Shown here: positions 8,211 to 17,442 of the stretch, in pieces
Numbering within the stretch: the first letter of the stretch is position 1
How the letters are laid out: the number at the start of each line of letters is the position of its first letter
Source of the DNA: Pseudomonas fluorescens
GTDB taxonomy: Bacteria > Pseudomonadota > Gammaproteobacteria > Pseudomonadales > Pseudomonadaceae
Direction of reading: 5' to 3'
Length of the DNA: 64,000 nucleotides
Assembly: GCF_019212185.1 (NCBI RefSeq)
Contig: NZ_CP078138.1
Coordinates: 4,632,501 to 4,696,500 of the forward strand
Made by a program: the position numbers and the translations under genes
The notes under the pieces: model-generated
Told to the model about the DNA's origin: nothing
Seen by the model: only the letters and a program-made list of their open reading frames with translations
The model's database searches: none

Positions 8211-10802
8211 TTAAACGGCGGCTGCCGATTCGAGGAAGTCCTGGGCAAAACGCTGCAGCACGCCACCGGCCTCGTAGATCGAAACTTCTTCGGCGGTGTC
8301 GAGGCGGCAGGTCACCGGCACCGACACCTGCTCACCGTTCTTGCGAGTGATGACCAGGGTCAGGGTCGCACGCGGAGTGCGCTCGCCGACCACGTCGTAG
8401 GTTTCGGTACCGTCGATGCCGAGAGTCTTGCGGTCGGTGCCCGGCTTGAACTCCAGCGGCAACACGCCCATGCCCACCAGATTGGTGCGGTGGATGCGCT
8501 CGAAACCTTCGGCGGCAATCGCTTCGACACCGGCCAGGCGCACGCCCTTGGCCGCCCAGTCACGGGACGAGCCCTGGCCGTAGTCGGCACCGGCGATGAT
8601 GATCAGCGGCTGTTTGCGGTCCATGTAGGTTTCGATCGCTTCCCACATACGCATCACTTGGCCTTCCGGCTCGACACGGGCCAGCGAACCCTGCTTGACC
8701 TTGCCGTTTTCCTGGACCATTTCGTTGAACAGTTTCGGGTTGGCAAAGGTTGCGCGCTGCGCGGTCAGGTGGTCGCCACGGTGGGTCGCGTAGGAGTTGA
8801 AGTCCTCTTCCGGCAGGCCCATTTTCGCCAGGTATTCGCCAGCGGCGCTGTCCATCATGATCGCGTTGGATGGCGACAGGTGGTCGGTGGTGATGTTGTC
8901 CGGCAGCACCGCCAATGGACGCATGCCCTTGAGCGGACGCGCGCCGGCCAGTGCGCCTTCCCAGTACGGCGGACGGCGAATGTAGGTGCTCATTTCACGC
9001 CACTCGTACAGCGGCGCCACTTTCGGGCCGGTGTCTTCGTGGATCGCGAACATCGGGATGTAGACCTGGCGGAACTGCTCCGGCTTGACCGAGGCCTTGA
9101 CCACGGCGTCGATTTCCTCGTCGCTTGGCCAGATGTCTTTCAGGCGGATTTCCTTGCCGTCAACCACGCCCAACACGTCTTTTTCAATGTCGAAACGGAT
9201 GGTCCCGGCAATAGCGTAGGCCACCACCAGCGGCGGCGAGGCGAGGAACGCCTGCTTGGCGTACGGGTGGATCCGGCCGTCGAAGTTACGGTTACCGGAC
9301 AGCACGGCGGTGGCGTACAGGTCACGGTCGATGATCTCTTGCTGGATCACCGGGTCCAGTGCACCGGACATGCCGTTGCAGGTGGTGCAGGCGAAGGCCA
9401 CGACACCGAAACCAAGCTGGTCCAGCTCTTGGGTCAGGCCTGCCTCGTCGAGGTACAGCGCCACGGTTTTCGAGCCCGGGGCCAGGGACGATTTGACCCA
9501 TGGCTTGCGGGTCAGGCCCAGCTTGTTGGCGTTACGCGCCAGCAGGCCGGCGGCAATCACGTTGCGCGGGTTGCTGGTGTTGGTGCAGCTGGTGATCGCC
9601 GCGATGATCACCGCGCCGTCCGGCATCTGGCCAGGGACTTCTTCCCATTTGCCGGAAATGCCTTTGGCGGCCAGGTCCGACACCGCGACACGGGCGTGCG
9701 GGTTGCTCGGGCCGGCCATATTGCGCACCACCGACGACAGGTCGAAGGTCAGGCCGCGCTCGTATTGCGCGCCTTTGAGGCTGTCTGCCCACAGGCCAAC
9801 CTGCTTGGCGTAGCTCTCCACCAATTGCACTTGCTCGTCTTCACGGCCGGTGAGTTTGAGATAGTCGATGGTCTGCTGATCGATGTAGAACATCGCTGCG
9901 GTGGCGCCGTATTCCGGGGCCATGTTGGAAATGGTTGCGCGGTCGCCGAGGGTCAGGGCCGAGGCGCCTTCGCCGAAGAACTCCAGCCAGGCACCCACGA
10001 CTTTTTGCTTGCGCAGGAACTCGGTCAGCGCCAGCACCATGTCAGTGGCGGTGATGCCCGGTTGCAGTTTGCCGGTCAATTCGACGCCGACGCTTTCCGG
10101 CAGGCGCATCCAGGACGCACGACCGAGCATCACACTCTCGGCTTCCAGGCCACCCACGCCAATGGCGATCACACCCAGCGCATCGACGTGCGGGGTGTGG
10201 CTGTCGGTGCCGACGCAGGTATCAGGGAAGGCCACGCCATCACGGACCTGGATCACCGGAGACATTTTCTCCAGGTTGATCTGGTGCATGATGCCGTTGC
10301 CTGGCGGGATCACGTCGACGTTCTTGAACGCCTTCTTGGTCCAGTTGATGAAGTGGAAACGGTCTTCGTTACGGCGGTCTTCGATAGCGCGGTTCTTCTC
10401 GAACGCCTCGGGATCGAAACCACCGCGCTCGACGGCCAGGGAGTGGTCGACGATCAATTGGGTCGGCACCACCGGATTGACTTGCGCCGGGTCACCGCCT
10501 TGCAGGGCGATGGCGTCACGCAGGCCGGCGAGGTCGACCAGCGCGGTCTGGCCCAGAATGTCGTGGCAGACCACGCGGGCGGGGAACCACGGGAAGTCGA
10601 GATCGCGCTTGCGCTCGATGAACTGCTTCAGGGATTCGGTGAGCGTGGCCGGATCACAGCGACGCACAAGGTTTTCCGCCAGCACGCGGGAGGTGTACGG
10701 CAGGGTGTCGTAGGCGCCAGGCTGAATGGCTTCGACCGCCGCACGGACGTCGAAGTAATCCAGTTGGCTGCCTGGCAGCGATTTGCGAAATTCTGTGTTC
10801 AT
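8211..10802 (-). CDS. acnD: Fe/S-dependent 2-methylcitrate dehydratase
   Basis: This 863-residue aconitase-family enzyme dehydrates 2-methylcitrate to 2-methyl-trans-aconitate in propionate catabolism. The [4Fe-4S] ligands are Cys406 (in SCTNTSNP) and Cys472 and Cys475 (in CTTCNGMSG). The C-terminal swivel domain has GADYGQGSSRDWAAKG and NLVGMGVLPL. Length fits AcnD rather than AcnB. Its place between prpC and prpF distinguishes it from the housekeeping aconitases. The gap upstream to prpC holds a REP pair. Confidence 0.96.
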   Translation of the reverse strand: MNTEFRKSLPGSQLDYFDVRAAVEAIQPGAYDTLPYTSRVLAENLVRRCDPATLTESLKQFIERKRDLDFPWFPARVVCHDILGQTALVDLAGLRDAIALQGGDPAQVNPVVPTQLIVDHSLAVERGGFDPEAFEKNRAIEDRRNEDRFHFINWTKKAFKNVDVIPPGNGIMHQINLEKMSPVIQVRDGVAFPDTCVGTDSHTPHVDALGVIAIGVGGLEAESVMLGRASWMRLPESVGVELTGKLQPGITATDMVLALTEFLRKQKVVGAWLEFFGEGASALTLGDRATISNMAPEYGATAAMFYIDQQTIDYLKLTGREDEQVQLVESYAKQVGLWADSLKGAQYERGLTFDLSSVVRNMAGPSNPHARVAVSDLAAKGISGKWEEVPGQMPDGAVIIAAITSCTNTSNPRNVIAAGLLARNANKLGLTRKPWVKSSLAPGSKTVALYLDEAGLTQELDQLGFGVVAFACTTCNGMSGALDPVIQQEIIDRDLYATAVLSGNRNFDGRIHPYAKQAFLASPPLVVAYAIAGTIRFDIEKDVLGVVDGKEIRLKDIWPSDEEIDAVVKASVKPEQFRQVYIPMFAIHEDTGPKVAPLYEWREMSTYIRRPPYWEGALAGARPLKGMRPLAVLPDNITTDHLSPSNAIMMDSAAGEYLAKMGLPEEDFNSYATHRGDHLTAQRATFANPKLFNEMVQENGKVKQGSLARVEPEGQVMRMWEAIETYMDRKQPLIIIAGADYGQGSSRDWAAKGVRLAGVEAIAAEGFERIHRTNLVGMGVLPLEFKPGTDRKTLGIDGTETYDVVGERTPRATLTLVITRKNGEQVSVPVTCRLDTAEEVSIYEAGGVLQRFAQDFLESAAAV

Positions 10803-10871
10803 CGTCGGGACTCGGTCACGGTAGTTTCAAGAGGTGGGGCCAGGCGCCGAATTCGAAATTCACACTGTCCA

Positions 10872-10960
10872 CTGTGGGAGCTGGCCTGCCAGCGATGGTG
10901 GGTCATTCAACATCATCATTGATTGACCCACCGCCATCGCGAGCAGGCTCGTTCCTACAG
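10872..10960. repeat. REP pair between prpC and acnD
   Basis: Two inverted REP arms (TGTGGGAGCTGGC... and ...GCGAGCAGGCTCGTTCCTACA) surround an inverted GGGTCA/TGACCC type spacer. The element is inside the prp operon. Confidence 0.75.
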
Positions 10961-11001
10961 GGATCTGCGTTGATTCAGATCCCGCTACCGGCCCCCACCA
11001 T

Positions 11002-12129
11002 TCAGCGTTGTTCGATTGGCACGAACTTGCGCTGTTCGACGCCGGTGTACTCGGCGCTCGGGCGGATGATGCGGTTGTTGGCACGCTGTTCGAACACATG
11101 CGCCGCCCAGCCAGTCAGGCGCGAGCAGACGAAGATTGGCGTGAACAGCTTGGTCGGGATGCCCATGAAGTGGTACGCCGAGGCATGGTAGAAATCGGCG
11201 TTGGGGAACAGTTTCTTCTGCTCCCACATGGTCTTGTCGATGGCTTCCGAAACCGGGAACAACACGTTGTCGCCCACTTCGTCAGCGAGTTTTTTCGACC
11301 AACCCTTGATCACTTCGTTACGCGGATCGCTGTCTTTGTAGATCGCATGGCCGAAGCCCATGATCTTGTCCTTGCGCTCCAGCATGCCGAGGGTGCCCTT
11401 GATCGCCTCTTCAGGCGAATTGAAGCGCTCGATCATTTCCATCGCCGCTTCGTTGGCGCCACCGTGCAGCGGACCGCGCAGCGAGCCGATGGCGGCGGTG
11501 ATGCAGGAGAACAGGTCGGACAGGGTCGAGGCACAGACGCGCGCGGTGAAGGTCGAGGCGTTGAACTCGTGCTCGGCGTAGAGAATCAGCGAAACGTTCA
11601 TCACCTTGACGTGCAGCTCGCTCGGCTTCTTGTCGTGCAGCAGGTGCAGGAAGTGCCCGCCGATTGACTCTTCGTCGCTCACGCAGTCGATGCGCTTGCC
11701 ATCGTGGCTGAAGCGATACCAGTAGGTCATGATCGCCGGGAATGCGGCCAGCAGGCGGTCGGTCTTGTCGTGCTGCTCGGAGAAATCGTTCTCCGCTTCC
11801 AGGTTGCCGAGGAACGAGCAACCGGTGCGCATCACATCCATCGGATGGGCGTCGGCCGGAATGCGCTCCAGCACTTCCTTCAGCGCTTGCGGCAGGTCGC
11901 GCAGCTTGCTCAGCTTGGTCACGTAGGCAGCCAGTTGCGCCTTGCTCGGCAATTCGCCGTAGAGCAACAGGTAGGCCACTTCTTCGAAGCGCGCCTCGGC
12001 CGCCAGTTCGCGCACGTCATAACCGCGATACGTCAGGCCTGCGCCTTCCTGGCCAACGGTGGACAGTGCAGTTTGTCCGGCCACCTGGCCACGGAGCCCG
12101 GCGCCACTCAGTACTTTTGCTTCGGCCAT
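11002..12129 (-). CDS. prpC: 2-methylcitrate synthase
   Basis: This 375-residue citrate-synthase-family enzyme condenses propionyl-CoA with oxaloacetate to give 2-methylcitrate. The catalytic His motifs are LHGGANE (His222) and GFGHAIYKDSDPR (His261); the catalytic Asp lies in the C-terminal third. It is shorter than the hexameric GltA type, as expected for PrpC. It is flanked on both sides by REP pairs, with prpB upstream and acnD downstream on the same strand. Confidence 0.96.
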   Translation of the reverse strand: MAEAKVLSGAGLRGQVAGQTALSTVGQEGAGLTYRGYDVRELAAEARFEEVAYLLLYGELPSKAQLAAYVTKLSKLRDLPQALKEVLERIPADAHPMDVMRTGCSFLGNLEAENDFSEQHDKTDRLLAAFPAIMTYWYRFSHDGKRIDCVSDEESIGGHFLHLLHDKKPSELHVKVMNVSLILYAEHEFNASTFTARVCASTLSDLFSCITAAIGSLRGPLHGGANEAAMEMIERFNSPEEAIKGTLGMLERKDKIMGFGHAIYKDSDPRNEVIKGWSKKLADEVGDNVLFPVSEAIDKTMWEQKKLFPNADFYHASAYHFMGIPTKLFTPIFVCSRLTGWAAHVFEQRANNRIIRPSAEYTGVEQRKFVPIEQR

Positions 12130-12199
12130 TGCTGTCTCCAGTTTTCTTGAATTTGTTAGGGAATCGGCAAATACATTGATCGGGATTCACACCCGACCT

Positions 12200-12300
12200 T
12201 GTAGGAGCGAGCCTGCTCGCGATGCAGGTCCCGACACCACGGTGTGTCAGGGGGCCCGCGTTATCGTTGACGCCCATCGCGAGCGGGCTCGCTCCTACAG
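12200..12300. repeat. REP pair between prpB and prpC
   Basis: Two nearly perfect, oppositely oriented REP units (TGTAGGAGCGAGCCTGCTCG at 12200 and its inverted partner ending at 12300) surround a spacer of about 50 bases. Confidence 0.85.
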
Positions 12301-12314
12301 GTACAGGGGGTTCA

Positions 12315-13205
12315 TCATTTTTTCGCGGCGAACAACGCATCGAGCTTCTGCTCGAAGGTGTGGTAGTCGATGCGATCGTAGAGCTCCATGCGAGTCTGCA
12401 TGGTGTCGATGACATTTTGCTGGGTGCCATCGCGGCGGATTGCGGTGTAGACGTTTTCCGCGGCCTTGTTCATGGCGCGGAACGCCGACAGCGGGTACAG
12501 CACCAGCGACACATCGGCGGCCTTGAGCTGCTCGGTGGTGTACAGCGGGGTGGCGCCGAATTCGGTGATGTTGGCCAGGATCGGCGCTTTCACACGGCTG
12601 GCGAACAGCTTGTACATTTCCAGCTCAGTAATGGCTTCCGGGAACACCATGTCGGCACCGGCTTCGATGCACGCGGCGGCGCGATCCAGCGCCGACTCCA
12701 GGCCTTCAACGGCCAGGGCGTCGGTACGGGCCATGATCACGAAGCTGTCATCGGTACGGGCATCGACGGCGGCCTTGATGCGATCGACCATTTCCTGCTG
12801 AGTGACGATTTCCTTGTTCGGGCGGTGACCGCAACGCTTGGCGCCGACCTGGTCTTCGATGTGAATCGCCGCAGCGCCGAACTTGATCATCGACTTCACG
12901 GTACGGGCCACGTTGAAGGCCGAGGAACCGAAACCGGTGTCGACATCGACCAGCAGTGGCAGGTCGCAGACGTCGGTGATGCGGCGGACGTCGGTCAGCA
13001 CGTCATCCAGGCCGGTGATGCCCAGGTCCGGCACGCCGAGGGAACCGGCAGCGACGCCGCCACCCGACAGATAAATAGCTTTGAAACCGGCGCGCTTGGC
13101 CAGCAGCGCATGGTTGGCGTTGATTGCGCCGACCACTTGCAACGGTTGCTCGCTGGCAACCGCATCACGGAAACGCTGGCCTGGTGTGCTCTTGTTGGAA
13201 CTCAT
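12315..13205 (-). CDS. prpB: 2-methylisocitrate lyase
   Basis: This 296-residue member of the isocitrate lyase/PEP mutase family cleaves 2-methylisocitrate to pyruvate and succinate, the last step of the methylcitrate cycle. Diagnostic residues are KRCGH at 123-127 with catalytic Cys125, the metal-binding VDVDTGFG at 87-94, and IEDQVGAK. Its ATG overlaps the stop of the upstream GntR gene by four bases (ATGA), so the two are translationally coupled. Confidence 0.97.
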   Translation of the reverse strand: MSSNKSTPGQRFRDAVASEQPLQVVGAINANHALLAKRAGFKAIYLSGGGVAAGSLGVPDLGITGLDDVLTDVRRITDVCDLPLLVDVDTGFGSSAFNVARTVKSMIKFGAAAIHIEDQVGAKRCGHRPNKEIVTQQEMVDRIKAAVDARTDDSFVIMARTDALAVEGLESALDRAAACIEAGADMVFPEAITELEMYKLFASRVKAPILANITEFGATPLYTTEQLKAADVSLVLYPLSAFRAMNKAAENVYTAIRRDGTQQNVIDTMQTRMELYDRIDYHTFEQKLDALFAAKK

Positions 13206-13924
13206 GACTCACCTCGTGGAGTGACTGTCTGATGGGCGCCGTCCTGATAGTGACGGGCGATGTTGCGTTTCGAGGCGCCGATGTGACGGCGCATCAGTAA
13301 CTCGGCCAGCTCACCGTCACGGTCGGCGATGGCATCGAGAATTCGGTGGTGCTCAGCGAACGCCTGGCGCGGCCGATTGGGCGTGGCGGAAAACTTCATG
13401 CGGTACATACGCACCAATTGATACAGCTCGCCGCAGAGCATTTGGGTCAGCGTGCGGTTGCCGCTGCCCTGGATGATTCGGTAGTGGAAGTCGAAATCGC
13501 CTTCCTGCTGGTAGTAGCCGACACCGGCCTGGAACGCGGCATCACGCTCGTGGGTTTCCAGCACCTGGCGCAGCTCGTCGATTTCTTCATTGCTCATGCG
13601 CTCGGCGGCCAAACGACAGGCCATGCCTTCGAGGGACTCGCGAATTTCGTAGAGCTCAATCAGCTCGGCGTGGTTCAGCGATACCACACGGGCGCCGACA
13701 TGGGGCACGCGCACCAGCAGGCGCTGACCTTCGAGACGGTGTATCGCCTCGCGCAGCGGGCCGCGACTGATGCCGTAGGTGCGCGCCAGCTCCGGCTCGG
13801 AGATTTTGCTACCCGGGGCGATGTCGCCTTTGACGATGGCTGCCTGAATACGCCGGAAGACGTTTTCAGAGAGGGTCTCCGAATCGTCAGGGGTAATCAC
13901 CGGGGGATCGAGTTGATCCAGCAT
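13202..13924 (-). CDS. GntR/FadR-family regulator of the methylcitrate operon
   Basis: A 240-residue transcription factor with an N-terminal GntR winged helix (about residues 18-85, with [22 protein letters not shown]) and a C-terminal all-helical FCD ligand domain containing His residues that usually bind a metal ([19 protein letters not shown]). ATG 13924 starts the recognisable domain; the longer upstream open frame has no support. It is the first gene of the prp operon and is translationally coupled to prpB. Two TTGTCGACA-containing palindromes just upstream suggest autoregulation. The natural ligand is probably a methylcitrate-cycle intermediate, which is inference from position. Confidence 0.93.
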   Translation of the reverse strand: MLDQLDPPVITPDDSETLSENVFRRIQAAIVKGDIAPGSKISEPELARTYGISRGPLREAIHRLEGQRLLVRVPHVGARVVSLNHAELIELYEIRESLEGMACRLAAERMSNEEIDELRQVLETHERDAAFQAGVGYYQQEGDFDFHYRIIQGSGNRTLTQMLCGELYQLVRMYRMKFSATPNRPRQAFAEHHRILDAIADRDGELAELLMRRHIGASKRNIARHYQDGAHQTVTPRGES

Positions 13925-14010
13925 ATTGTCGACACCTTGTAAGTCAATGAGGCAAAAACTAACCAATATCCTCATCGCAGTCAAAGGAAATAGTGAGATT
14001 GTCGACAATC
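13925..14010 (-). promoter_or_regulatory. two TTGTCGACA operators upstream of the prp operon
   Basis: GATTGTCGACAATC at 13997-14010 is a perfect 14-base palindrome. A second copy, ATTGTCGACACC at 13925-13936, abuts the start codon of the GntR gene. TTGTCNACAA-like sites are typical of FCD-type GntR regulators, so these are probably its own operators, about 72 bases apart. Confidence 0.7.
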
Positions 14011-14171
14011 GTCTAATAAACGTTTTTGCTAAAGCAAAATCAAAGGACCGCCTCGGCGCTGGCACCAGAAAAACAGCGTGTTAGAATGCCGCCCGCATTT
14101 GCCTGTCATCTTCGCGTGATAGGCATACGAGGGCGCTTGTGCAGTTAATGCCAGTCTCCTTGAACTGAAGA

Positions 14172-14732
14172 ATGGACAGCAACGCGCCAGGATTTATGAG
14201 ACTCAAGCACCTCCCTTCATTACTTTGCCTTCTCTGCCTTCCAGGCCTCGGTCATGCAGGCGAAAAAACCGTGTACGGCCTCAACGAGTACGCCCAACTG
14301 TCAGGCATCGACCTGGAAGTCGCAGCCAAGCTCGACACCGGGGCAAAAACCGCCTCCCTCAGTGCCCGCGACATCAAGCGCTTCAAACGCAACGGTGAGT
14401 CCTGGGTGCGTTTCTACCTGGCCATCGACGCCGCACATTCGCACCCGATCGAGCGTCCATTGGCGCGGGTCAGCAAAATCAAACGACGTGCCGGCGACTA
14501 CGATCCCGAGGAAGGCAAGAAGTACACCGCGCGCCCGGTCATCGAACTGGATATCTGCATGGGCACCGCCTTGCGCAGCATAGAAGTGAACTTGACCGAC
14601 CGAAGTGCATTCCAATACCCGCTCCTGATCGGCTCCGAAGCGCTGAAACGCTTCGATGCACTGGTCGACCCAAGCCTTAAATACGCTGCCGGCAAGCCTG
14701 CCTGCGCTACCGCCGCTCACACCGCAGAGTAA
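14172..14732 (+). CDS. retropepsin-like zinc-protease-family protein, exported
   Basis: A 186-residue protein of the family usually labelled ATP-dependent zinc protease or RimK-linked protease (retropepsin fold). The aspartyl-protease-like motif LDTGAKTASL follows shortly after a signal peptide (hydrophobic core LPSLLCLLCLPGLGHA), so it is likely periplasmic. ATG 14196 is an alternative start giving a tighter signal peptide, with AGGA just upstream. It is the first gene of a three-gene unit with the membrane transglutaminase-like gene (6 bases downstream) and the ATP-grasp gene. Catalytic activity is inferred from the DTGA motif only. Confidence 0.85.
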   Translation: MDSNAPGFMRLKHLPSLLCLLCLPGLGHAGEKTVYGLNEYAQLSGIDLEVAAKLDTGAKTASLSARDIKRFKRNGESWVRFYLAIDAAHSHPIERPLARVSKIKRRAGDYDPEEGKKYTARPVIELDICMGTALRSIEVNLTDRSAFQYPLLIGSEALKRFDALVDPSLKYAAGKPACATAAHTAE

Positions 14733-14737
14733 TACCC

Positions 14738-16270
14738 ATGCGCTCTCTTACCCTCCACCTGAAAGTCCTCATCGCCATCCTGGTGGTCCTGGGCATTTCA
14801 GTTACGGCCTACCAGATTTTCGTGCTGGGCATTCCGGTGACCGAAGACGCCACCGACGACCTGTGGAACATCGACGCCAAGGTCGAGTTCGTCGCCAGCG
14901 CCAAGGATCCGGTGAAGATCCAGATGTTCGTGCCGCCGCTGAGCCGCGACTACGTGAGCCTCAATGAGAGCTTCATCTCCAACAACTATGGGGTTGCGGT
15001 GAACCGTGTCGACGGCAACCGCAAGGTCACCTGGTCTGCTCGTCGCGCCAAGGGCAACCAGACCCTGTACTACCGCCTGGTGCTGACCAAGCGCTACACC
15101 GGGGAAAAACCCAAGGTCAAAGGCCCGACTTTCCGCGACAGCATTGCCATCGAAGGCCCGGAAAAAATCGCCGCCGAAGCCCTGCTCGCGCCGATTCGCC
15201 AGCACTCGGCGGACGTCGAGACCTTCATCAGCGAAGCGATCAAGCGGGTCAACAACAGCAACGACGACAACGCCAAGATGCTCCTGGCGGGCGACCCGAC
15301 GCCGGCGCACAAGGCCAAGATCGTCGAACTGCTGCTGTCGATCGCCCACGTTCCGGTGGAAAAGGTCCACACCATTCGCCTGGTGGCCGACCAGCCGCAG
15401 TCTCCTGAACTGTGGCTGCGCAGCTTCAACGGCACCGACTGGCTGTACTTCAATCCGGAAACCGGCGAGCAGGGCCTGCCCAGCGATCGCCTGCTGTGGT
15501 GGACCGGCGATGACAACCTGATCACCGTCGACGGCGGCAAGAAAGCCACCGTGACCTTCAGCATGAACAACAGCGAAATGAACGCCATTCGCCTGGCCAA
15601 GCTGACCGACGAAAATACTGACGCCAACTTCCTCGAATACTCGCTGTACGGCCTGCCGCTGCAGACCCAGCAGACCTTCATGATCATGGTAATGATCCCG
15701 ATCGGCGTGCTGGTGATCCTGATCCTGCGCAACCTGATCGGCCTGCAGACCCTCGGCACTTTCACCCCGGTACTGATCGCCCTGGCCTTCCGCGAGACCC
15801 AACTGGGCTTCGGCATCGTGCTGTTTACCGTAATCACCGCACTCGGCCTGTCGCTGCGCTCGTACCTTGAGCACCTCAAGCTGCAGATGCTGCCGCGACT
15901 GTCGGTGGTGCTGACCTTCGTCGTGGTGCTGATCGCCGCCATCAGTCTGTTCAGCCACAAGCTGGGCCTGGAACGCGGCCTGTCGGTGGCGCTGTTCCCG
16001 ATGGTGATCCTGACCATGACCATCGAACGCCTGTCGATCACCTGGGAAGAACGCGGTGGCGGCCATGCGATGAAAGTGGCCATAGGCACGCTGTTCGCCG
16101 CGTCCCTGGCGCACCTGATCATGAGCGTGCCGGAACTGGTGTATTTCGTATTCACCTTCCCGGCGATCCTGCTGATCCTGGTGGGCTTCATGCTGGCCAT
16201 GGGTCGTTATCGCGGCTACCGCCTGACCGAACTGGTGCGTTTCAAAGCCTTCCTCAAGGCTGATTCGTAA
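14738..16270 (+). CDS. inactive-transglutaminase domain membrane protein (7TM)
   Basis: This 510-residue inner-membrane protein has an N-terminal anchor (residues about 5-25), a large soluble domain likely in the periplasm (to about 305) of the inactive transglutaminase type, and a C-terminal block of about seven transmembrane segments starting at TFMIMVMIPIGVLVILIL. I see no convincing Cys-His-Asp triad, in keeping with the family name. It overlaps the next gene at TAATG and follows the retropepsin-like gene by 6 bases, so the three are one transcriptional unit. The biochemical role is not known to me. Confidence 0.88.
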   Translation: MRSLTLHLKVLIAILVVLGISVTAYQIFVLGIPVTEDATDDLWNIDAKVEFVASAKDPVKIQMFVPPLSRDYVSLNESFISNNYGVAVNRVDGNRKVTWSARRAKGNQTLYYRLVLTKRYTGEKPKVKGPTFRDSIAIEGPEKIAAEALLAPIRQHSADVETFISEAIKRVNNSNDDNAKMLLAGDPTPAHKAKIVELLLSIAHVPVEKVHTIRLVADQPQSPELWLRSFNGTDWLYFNPETGEQGLPSDRLLWWTGDDNLITVDGGKKATVTFSMNNSEMNAIRLAKLTDENTDANFLEYSLYGLPLQTQQTFMIMVMIPIGVLVILILRNLIGLQTLGTFTPVLIALAFRETQLGFGIVLFTVITALGLSLRSYLEHLKLQMLPRLSVVLTFVVVLIAAISLFSHKLGLERGLSVALFPMVILTMTIERLSITWEERGGGHAMKVAIGTLFAASLAHLIMSVPELVYFVFTFPAILLILVGFMLAMGRYRGYRLTELVRFKAFLKADS

Positions 16271-17256
16271 TGTTCGGTTTCTGGAAGACCTGGAAGGCCC
16301 TGGAAGCGCGGGGCATCATGGGCATCAACCGGCGTAACGCCGACTACGTGCTCAAGTACAACAAGCGCAGCCTGTACCCGATCGTCGATGACAAGATCAT
16401 CACCAAGGAACGGGCGATCAAGGCCGGCATCCATGTGCCGCAAATGTACGGGGTGATCTCCACCGAGAAGGAAATCGACAAGCTCGGCGAGATTATCGAC
16501 GGCCACAGCGACTTCGTGATCAAGCCGGCACAGGGGGCCGGCGGTGACGGCATCATGGTGATCGCCGATCGCTTCGAGGGCCGTTACCGCACAGTGTCGG
16601 GGAAGATCATCAGCCACGAGGAAATCGAGCATCAGATCTCCAGCATCCTCACCGGCCTATATTCCCTGGGTGGGCACCGCGACCGTGCGCTGATTGAATA
16701 CCGGGTGATCCCCGACCAGATCTTCAAGAGCATCAGCTATGAAGGTGTACCGGACATCCGCATCATCGTCCTCATGGGCTACCCGGTGATGGCCATGCTG
16801 CGCCTGCCGACCCGTCAGTCCGGCGGCAAGGCCAACCTGCACCAGGGCGCGATTGGCGTCGGCGTCGACCTGGCCACCGGCCTGACCCTGCGCGGTACCT
16901 GGCTGAACAACATCATCAACAAACACCCGGACACCACCAACGCCGTCGACGGCGTACAACTGCCCTACTGGGACGGTTTCATGAAACTCGCCGCCGGCTG
17001 CTATGAGCTGTGCGGCCTGGGTTACATCGGCGTCGACATGGTCCTCGACCAGGAAAAAGGCCCGCTGATTCTTGAGCTGAATGCGCGGCCGGGGCTGAAC
17101 ATCCAGATCGCCAACGACTGCGGGCTGACGTTGCGCACCCATGCAGTCGAAGCCCGCCTGGAAGAACTGAAGGCACGCGGTGTGACGGAGAGCGCCGAAG
17201 AGCGCGTTGCGTTTGTTCAGGAAATGTTTGGGCATATTCCGCCGGTTGAGGGTTGA
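16270..17256 (+). CDS. alpha-L-glutamate ligase-like ATP-grasp protein
   Basis: This 328-residue cytoplasmic protein has the ATP-grasp fold: the nucleotide-binding FVIKPAQGAGGDGIMVI is at residues 82-98 and the Mg-binding ELNARPGLNIQIAN is near 270-283. The family resembles RimK-type amino-acid ligases, which join glutamate or other amino acids to a carboxylate. Here the start overlaps the membrane transglutaminase-like gene, suggesting that a ligation product is handled at the membrane. The acceptor and the amino acid are unknown. Confidence 0.88.
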   Translation: MFGFWKTWKALEARGIMGINRRNADYVLKYNKRSLYPIVDDKIITKERAIKAGIHVPQMYGVISTEKEIDKLGEIIDGHSDFVIKPAQGAGGDGIMVIADRFEGRYRTVSGKIISHEEIEHQISSILTGLYSLGGHRDRALIEYRVIPDQIFKSISYEGVPDIRIIVLMGYPVMAMLRLPTRQSGGKANLHQGAIGVGVDLATGLTLRGTWLNNIINKHPDTTNAVDGVQLPYWDGFMKLAAGCYELCGLGYIGVDMVLDQEKGPLILELNARPGLNIQIANDCGLTLRTHAVEARLEELKARGVTESAEERVAFVQEMFGHIPPVEG

Positions 17257-17265
17257 TCCAGATTT

Positions 17266-17320
17266 TTTCGCGAGCAAGCCCGCTCCTGTAGGAGCGGGCC
17301 TGTCGAATTGTCGCACCGTC
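17266..17320. repeat. REP element with perfect hairpin
   Basis: GCCCGCTCC/GGAGCGGGC at 17278-17299 forms a perfect 9-bp stem with a TGTA loop, flanked by TCGCG arms. It follows the ATP-grasp gene and may stabilise the transcript end. Confidence 0.75.
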
Positions 17321-17442
17321 GCGAAGCCCCTCTGACAAACACCTAAACCCTCAACCTGCCAATTCCCGACATCTCCTCTAGAGGCATTTCCTACAGAGGA
17401 ATACAATCGCCACCCCGCCTCAATGGCTGATCTACCCCGCTC

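Noticed and set aside
8157..10922. 921-codon open frame opposite acnD
   Set aside because: Antisense shadow of acnD; no domain and no initiation signal.
14798..16114. 438-codon open frame opposite the transglutaminase-like gene
   Set aside because: Rich in Gln/His/Arg, typical of antisense translation; the plus strand has clear membrane segments.
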